In this document: in pieces, positions 59,641-64,000 of the stretch
How the letters are laid out: the number at the start of each line of letters is the position of its first letter
Numbering within the stretch: the stretch's first letter is position 1
NCBI GenBank assembly: GCA_032716605.1
Contig: CM064495.1
Span: forward strand, 45,840,995-45,904,994
Direction of reading: 5' to 3'
Length of the DNA: 64,000 nucleotides
Source of the DNA: Paralithodes platypus
Lineage: Eukaryota > Arthropoda > Malacostraca > Decapoda > Lithodidae
The notes under the pieces: generated by a model
The model's input: only the letters and a program-made list of their open reading frames with translations
What the model was told of the DNA's origin: nothing
The model's database searches: none
Translations under genes and position numbers: made by a program

Positions 59641-60776
59641 TTGTTGATATATTTCGTCTTATTTCTGCAAATCTATCAAAACTTCACGTCTACAGTAATA
59701 TGTTCACGTTTGTTTCTCCCATATAATATGTCACCATCTCCTTTTAATCGTTGCTTCCCTTTCTTTCTATGCATATTAATTTGTCATTTTCCTTTTAATC
59801 TTCCTATTTACTTTGATTTTCATTCCCCTCTAAATTTAACAATCCTCATCTTCCCTTTTCTGTTAATATGTTTTTTGTTTATGTTTCTCCTCTTCCTCGT
59901 ATCCTTTGTTTTCCTTTACTTGTCTTACAATCGTCCCTTTCTGCTTTACATTCATCCTATAATCCCAGTTCTCCCCTCTTCCTCTCCCTTCTAATCATCC
60001 TGTTCGCTTTTATCTTACCTCTATATTATTTCCCTCTTTTTACTCTTCACTCTTCCTGTTCTTCAGCTTCCACAATCTTCTCCTTCACTTGCTAATCGTA
60101 TCCCTCTTTACCCTCCATCTTTTCCTAATCTTCCTCATCCTCATCTTGTTCCTCCTTATTCCCCCTTAACTCCTAATTTTACTCACGATTCTCTTTGGTT
60201 GTTCTTATCCGCCCATTATCCTCTTCCTCCTCCTTATATGCTCTTTCTTTCTCACCCACCACCTTCTACTCACGTTCTTCCTACTGCTTTAAGTCCTCCA
60301 GCTCCTCATCCTTCACCTCTGGTTTACATTCATCCTTCTCCTCCTACCCACCTTTTCCCTACCTGTATGTCTAGCTCTTCCTCATCCACCTCCTCAGGTT
60401 CTTGTTATTTTTACCCTTCTTATCCCTCTACCTCGTCGTTTTCGTCCTTGGTGTTCTACTCTTCCTCAATCCTCCTCCACCTCTCCCCCCACCCCCTATT
60501 CTTCTCCATCCTCTCCACCTTCACCTCCTCTTCTTTCTCCACCTGCTCACCTCACTCCACCCCTCTTATCCCTCTACCTCGTCGTTTTATCCTTGTTCTA
60601 CCTTTCCTCAATCCTCCTCCACCTCCCTCCTCTCCACCTTCCCCTCCTCCACCTGCTCACCTCACTCCACCCTCCGCTGTCCACCATAACTCATTCACGA
60701 CCCCCTTCACTATACATTACTGTCAGTCACACCCAGTTAGTCAGCGGGGGCCCATCCTTATAACTTTCTCAACACC
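59641..60776. repeat. Pyrimidine-rich region, first part
   Basis: The plus strand is strongly C+T biased. A ~130-bp imperfect duplication is visible: TTATCCCTCTACCTCGTCGT at 60419 and 60567, each followed by TTCCTCAATCCTCCTCCACC. The 193-codon plus-strand frame is a composition artefact. Confidence 0.85.
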
Positions 60777-61138
60777 TTAAGGGGGTGCTTTTTCTGGCCC
60801 TCCTTCTCCCTCGTGTTTAGCATATTAGTTTTGAGATTTTAAGACGTTCCTTCCATTAGTTTGTCGATTTTAATACCTTTCGCCTCATTTCTTTGTCAAT
60901 ATTAAGACCTTTCGTGCCATTTAGGTGTCGACTTTTCCTGGCGAGCGATAGCGAGACTGTAATTTTAAAAGAAATCGGCCTTTAGCCGGGACAGTTTTTT
61001 ACCGAAAAATATACACATTTATCTTGAAGGGGGGTCTTGGGGGTGTATTTCTAAGCTTGATGGAGGTCTAGCGAGGAAACTAAAAAATAAATTAATAAAT
61101 GCGTTAATAGCTCAAAAAACCGGCCATTGTCCCCTTAA
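60777..61138 (-). mobile_element. M1-family TTAA element, copy 14 (long subfamily)
   Basis: Left TTAAGGGGGTGCTTTTTCTG, right ATTGTCCCCTTAA, 362 bp. Minus-strand core with CGGCCTTTAGCCGGG and GGCGAGCGATAGCGAG. It sits within the pyrimidine-rich region. Confidence 0.85.
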
Positions 61139-61363
61139 CTCTACTTAGGAGCTCATACGCCTTTCACAGTCCCTTTAAATTCCTCCTCCTTCACAGTCCT
61201 ATTGGACTCGTTATCTTCAGTCTAATCCCTCAAGTTAGTATTATTGTCTGCCTGTACTTCCCTATATCAACATTCTCACCCCTTAATTAACTCTAATTAG
61301 GATCTCATTTCATCTTTCACAATCCTACATTCCGTCTACTTGATGTTGCTGTTCGACTTTGTA
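61139..61363. other. Unannotated pyrimidine-biased sequence
   Basis: No feature recognised. Confidence 0.5.
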
Positions 61364-61436
61364 TCTTATTTTGAATCCCTCATTTATCTTATTTTGAATC
61401 CCTCATTTATCTTATTTTGAATCCCTCATTTATCTT
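61364..61436. repeat. 23-bp tandem repeat, 3 copies
   Basis: ATCTTATTTTGAATCCCTCA plus TTT, three times. Confidence 0.95.
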
Positions 61437-61801
61437 TATTTCAATCCCCTCCCCTTCTCTGTACTTTCTTACCCTTATCTGAACCCTAGCTTTCTCATCC
61501 ACCTTCACTCAACATTTGAGCTGATATATCTATCACATTCCCTCAGTTTCCTTCTACTCAATCCAACTGTTCTACTTTCATTCTAACCCCTCACTTCTGT
61601 GTTCTGCACCCCCCCCCCCCTCTCTCTCTACTCCATCATCCTAAACATTCCCCTAACTTTCTCACTACCTTTACGCTATTTAGGAGCTGATACTCACTTC
61701 AATAGACTACCATCAAGTAAATATTTATATGCAATAGAATTTCAACATGTTTCCTCGTACAAAACAAATATTTCCATGCTCACCTTGCTCACCTCACATC
61801 T

Positions 61802-61901
61802 NNNNNNNNNNNNNNNNNNNNNNNNNNNNNNNNNNNNNNNNNNNNNNNNNNNNNNNNNNNNNNNNNNNNNNNNNNNNNNNNNNNNNNNNNNNNNNNNNNN
61901 N
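61802..61901. other. Assembly gap (100 N)
   Basis: Exactly 100 N, the conventional size for a gap of unknown length. Frames crossing it are meaningless. Confidence 0.99.
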
Positions 61902-62730
61902 CAAAAATCTCCGCATCCTGCAATTTGGTCTCCTCTTCCTGTTTCCCTCATGCTCCTTGTCCTCATCTTGTTTTACTTCCTTCCTTCCTTGCTACCTTCA
62001 CTCCTTCCTTCCCAACTCCAATCCCTCCTATTCTTCATTTTTTCTCTTCTCTTCTCCACTAAACCCCCTCCCCCCCCTCCCCACCATACTCCCTCCGTTT
62101 CCCATCCTCCACCTTCTTTCTCTTCCTCCTCTTCTTACACTTCCTCCATCTCCTCCTTCCAGCTTGATCTTATATAATGACAACAACATCGGCGGGTGTG
62201 TGAAGGCTGTTATGGCACCGCGCATAATAATAACATCTCTTCCCGTACTGTTCCTTCTCTCTGTTTTTCCTTCCTTCTACTTCCCCACTTCATCCCTCTC
62301 CAGTCTCTCCTCCTCCCTCGCCTCCTTTTTTACCTTTACCCCTTCTCCCCCGCCTCCCTTTCTACCTTTTCCCCTCCTCCCTCCTTCTTCCTACACCCCA
62401 CCTGCCCTCCTCCCAACTCCAATTCCTATTCTTCTGCTCTCCCTTATCTCTACTCCCTTCTTCTACTGTTTTCTACCTCCTCTCTTCCTGTTTCTCCTTT
62501 TACCTTCTCTTCTCCTCCCTGTTCCTCCTTTGTTCTACCTCGTCTCTGCCATCCTACTACTCCCTCTGCCCTCTTCCTAACTCGCCTTGATCCTCCAATC
62601 TCTTCTCCTCATTCCTCTCCATCTCCTCCGTCCTCTCCTCCTCCTCCTGCTCCTCCTCCTCCTCTCCCTCCCCTCCTACCTCTCTCCTCTCCCTCCCCTG
62701 CTCCTCCTCCTCTTCCTCCCCCTCTGACGT
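61902..62730. repeat. Pyrimidine-rich region, second part
   Basis: TCCTCC/TTCC-rich plus strand from the gap to 62730. It is interrupted at 62165-62240 by non-pyrimidine sequence containing ATGGCACCGCGCATAATAAT, which recurs in part at 62739 (ATGGCACCGCGAATGTAACA). Long plus-strand frames are artefacts. Confidence 0.85.
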
Positions 62731-62895
62731 CACACTGATGGCACCGCGAATGTAACATCTCCCCTCACAGTAACGGGCAGCATGACGTCTCCAACAGCTG
62801 ATGTCGGGAACAAGCAGAAATGACGGCAATAATAATTCAGGTGACAGCGATGGCATAACTGCCTCGGTGACAGCAGCGCCAGAGTCGGATATGGT

Positions 62896-63110
62896 GAAGG
62901 CAGAGTCACACCACCGCTTTTCCCGGCATTTTTTCTCGGCATCTTTAGGCTGGATGCTTCTGAATTTAAGTTACATAAGATTCCAGTAGATTGCAATAAT
63001 GTACCTTCAATCTAGTTGCCTACACCGATATAAACAGACCCTAGAAATGTTGCCAAGTAAAGTTGACGATTAAAAATTGCCGATAAAAGCGCCCGTGTGA
63101 CTCTACCTTC
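62896..63110. mobile_element. M3-family MITE, copy 4, with a 5-bp flanking duplication
   Basis: Left GAAGGCAGAGTCACACCACC and right GCCCGTGTGACTCTACCTTC are inverted with three differences. ATGGT flanks both sides (62891-62895 and 63111-63115), a candidate target duplication. The interior has ATCTAGTTGCC and GAAATGTTGCCAAG, like the other copies. Confidence 0.75.
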
Positions 63111-63115
63111 ATGGT

Positions 63116-63413
63116 GATATGAGATGGCTCAACAACGTCATAGCGGTGACATAGATGACTCTATTAACAGTGATAACACGAAAGTAAAGACCTTATTAAA
63201 TTACTACCGGTATATACACTACCGGTATGAATAATTATGAGTCCGTAGCAATGACGAAAATTTGCATAATCTAACTGACCAACTTATAGAAACTATTTTA
63301 TTCATTCAAATTTATTGTGAAATGGAGTTTATTTAAATAACTTGTCCAACTGAATAGACAGTACTTTAGTTTGGATAATATGCAAATGCTTACCATTAGA
63401 CCATTTTTCAACC
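63116..63413. other. Unannotated AT-rich sequence
   Basis: Two TACCGGTA octamers 15 bp apart at 63205 and 63220. No gene. Confidence 0.5.
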
Positions 63414-63620
63414 TTAACCCCCTTAGTACCGATGCCGTCCTTTTAACTTTATTCTGGTTACTATTAGACGATTTTATTCAATTTCAGAAGGGCCACCAGC
63501 AATGAACAGGCTTCAAACTATCTCACTCAATAATTTTTACTCCAACAGATACTTTATAAACTGCACGAAATCCTCTAAATATAGCTAGAAAAAATATAAA
63601 AGATGTCACCTATAGTATGA
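63414..63620. mobile_element. M2-family TTAA element, copy 6 (right end eroded)
   Basis: Left TTAACCCCCTTAGTACCGAT; interior ACGATTTTATTCAATTTCAG, CAATGAACAGGCTTCAAACT and ATCTCACTCAATAA match the M2 core. The right inverted end is only weakly present (AAAAGATGTCACCTATAGTA). Confidence 0.7.
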
Positions 63621-63901
63621 CATTTTTGGTAATTACATTGCTGATCACTTAATCACAAATCATGGATAATCTATAAACATTGTGAGTGGCAATAATAAGT
63701 TATAAAGTCTATTATACCAGAAGACTAAATGATAATGCCCAATTATTTTCCAGTTACAATGCCAACTCTCCCAGACACACTATTAATGCAACTGGCACAT
63801 TAATATCTATTCTTGCAACACTAGGATTTCTCTTGTTAACAGAGATCATACCAGTGCTCTCCTTAGTACATCATTTTACTTCCTCCTTGATTGTTGCAGT
63901 T

Positions 63902-63905
<4 letters not shown>

Positions 63906-63959
<54 letters not shown>
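63906..63959. repeat. (CT)n microsatellite
   Basis: About 26 CT units near the window end. Confidence 0.95.
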
Positions 63960-63963
<4 letters not shown>

Positions 63964-64000
63964 AACGCCAAGCTGTAAACAAAAGTGTGTTCAAAGGTAA

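Noticed and set aside
60199..62738. 190-277-codon Pro/Ser/Leu frames
   Set aside because: Pyrimidine-rich composition, overlap in several phases, and two cross the N gap.

Overview
The window is eukaryotic, gene-poor, repeat-dominated DNA. AT-rich unique sequence, very long CA/TG, GA/CT and AT microsatellites, several minisatellites, short inverted-repeat transposons, tRNA-derived SINE heads and a decayed non-LTR retrotransposon point to an invertebrate, most plausibly a decapod crustacean. That placement is inference from style; no marker gene is present. I found no protein-coding gene I can defend. Almost every long open frame is a by-product of a tandem repeat or of a purine-rich strand. 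A 100-N assembly gap lies at 61802-61901. Layout: 1-6.2 kb is a cluster of short TTAA-flanked elements (called family M1 here: ends TTAAGGGG/CCCCTTAA, mostly about 326-378 bp), including one M1 copy inserted inside another. 6.2-13.2 kb is mostly unique DNA with microsatellites, one M2 element (TTAACCCCTT ends), one M1 and a perfect fold-back. 13.25-15.24 kb is a composite: a 28-bp tandem array, a 998-bp hAT-type element carrying a nested M2 element that itself carries a SINE, and a ~475-bp block A. The same parts recur at 51.97-53.6 kb in a different order. 15.4-16.1 kb is a 46-bp satellite. 17-19.3 kb is purine-rich. 21.96-23.62 kb is a 34-bp satellite with a higher-order period. 23.8-33 kb holds further M1 copies, SINEs, a 45-base G run, a second perfect fold-back, and short minisatellites. 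33-41.2 kb contains old degenerate satellites. 42-51.8 kb is largely purine-rich with a very long AT microsatellite. 54-63 kb holds MITEs of a third family (M3), a LINE remnant on the minus strand (57.5-58.26 kb) and a pyrimidine-rich block up to 62.7 kb. How the parts work together: nothing looks like a pathway. The logic is transposition history: M1 and M2 both use TTAA sites, M2 landed in the hAT element, a SINE landed in M2, and the hAT junction was then amplified into a tandem array. The best candidates for something undescribed are the M1 family with its conserved hairpin core, the hAT-junction array and the permuted composite.
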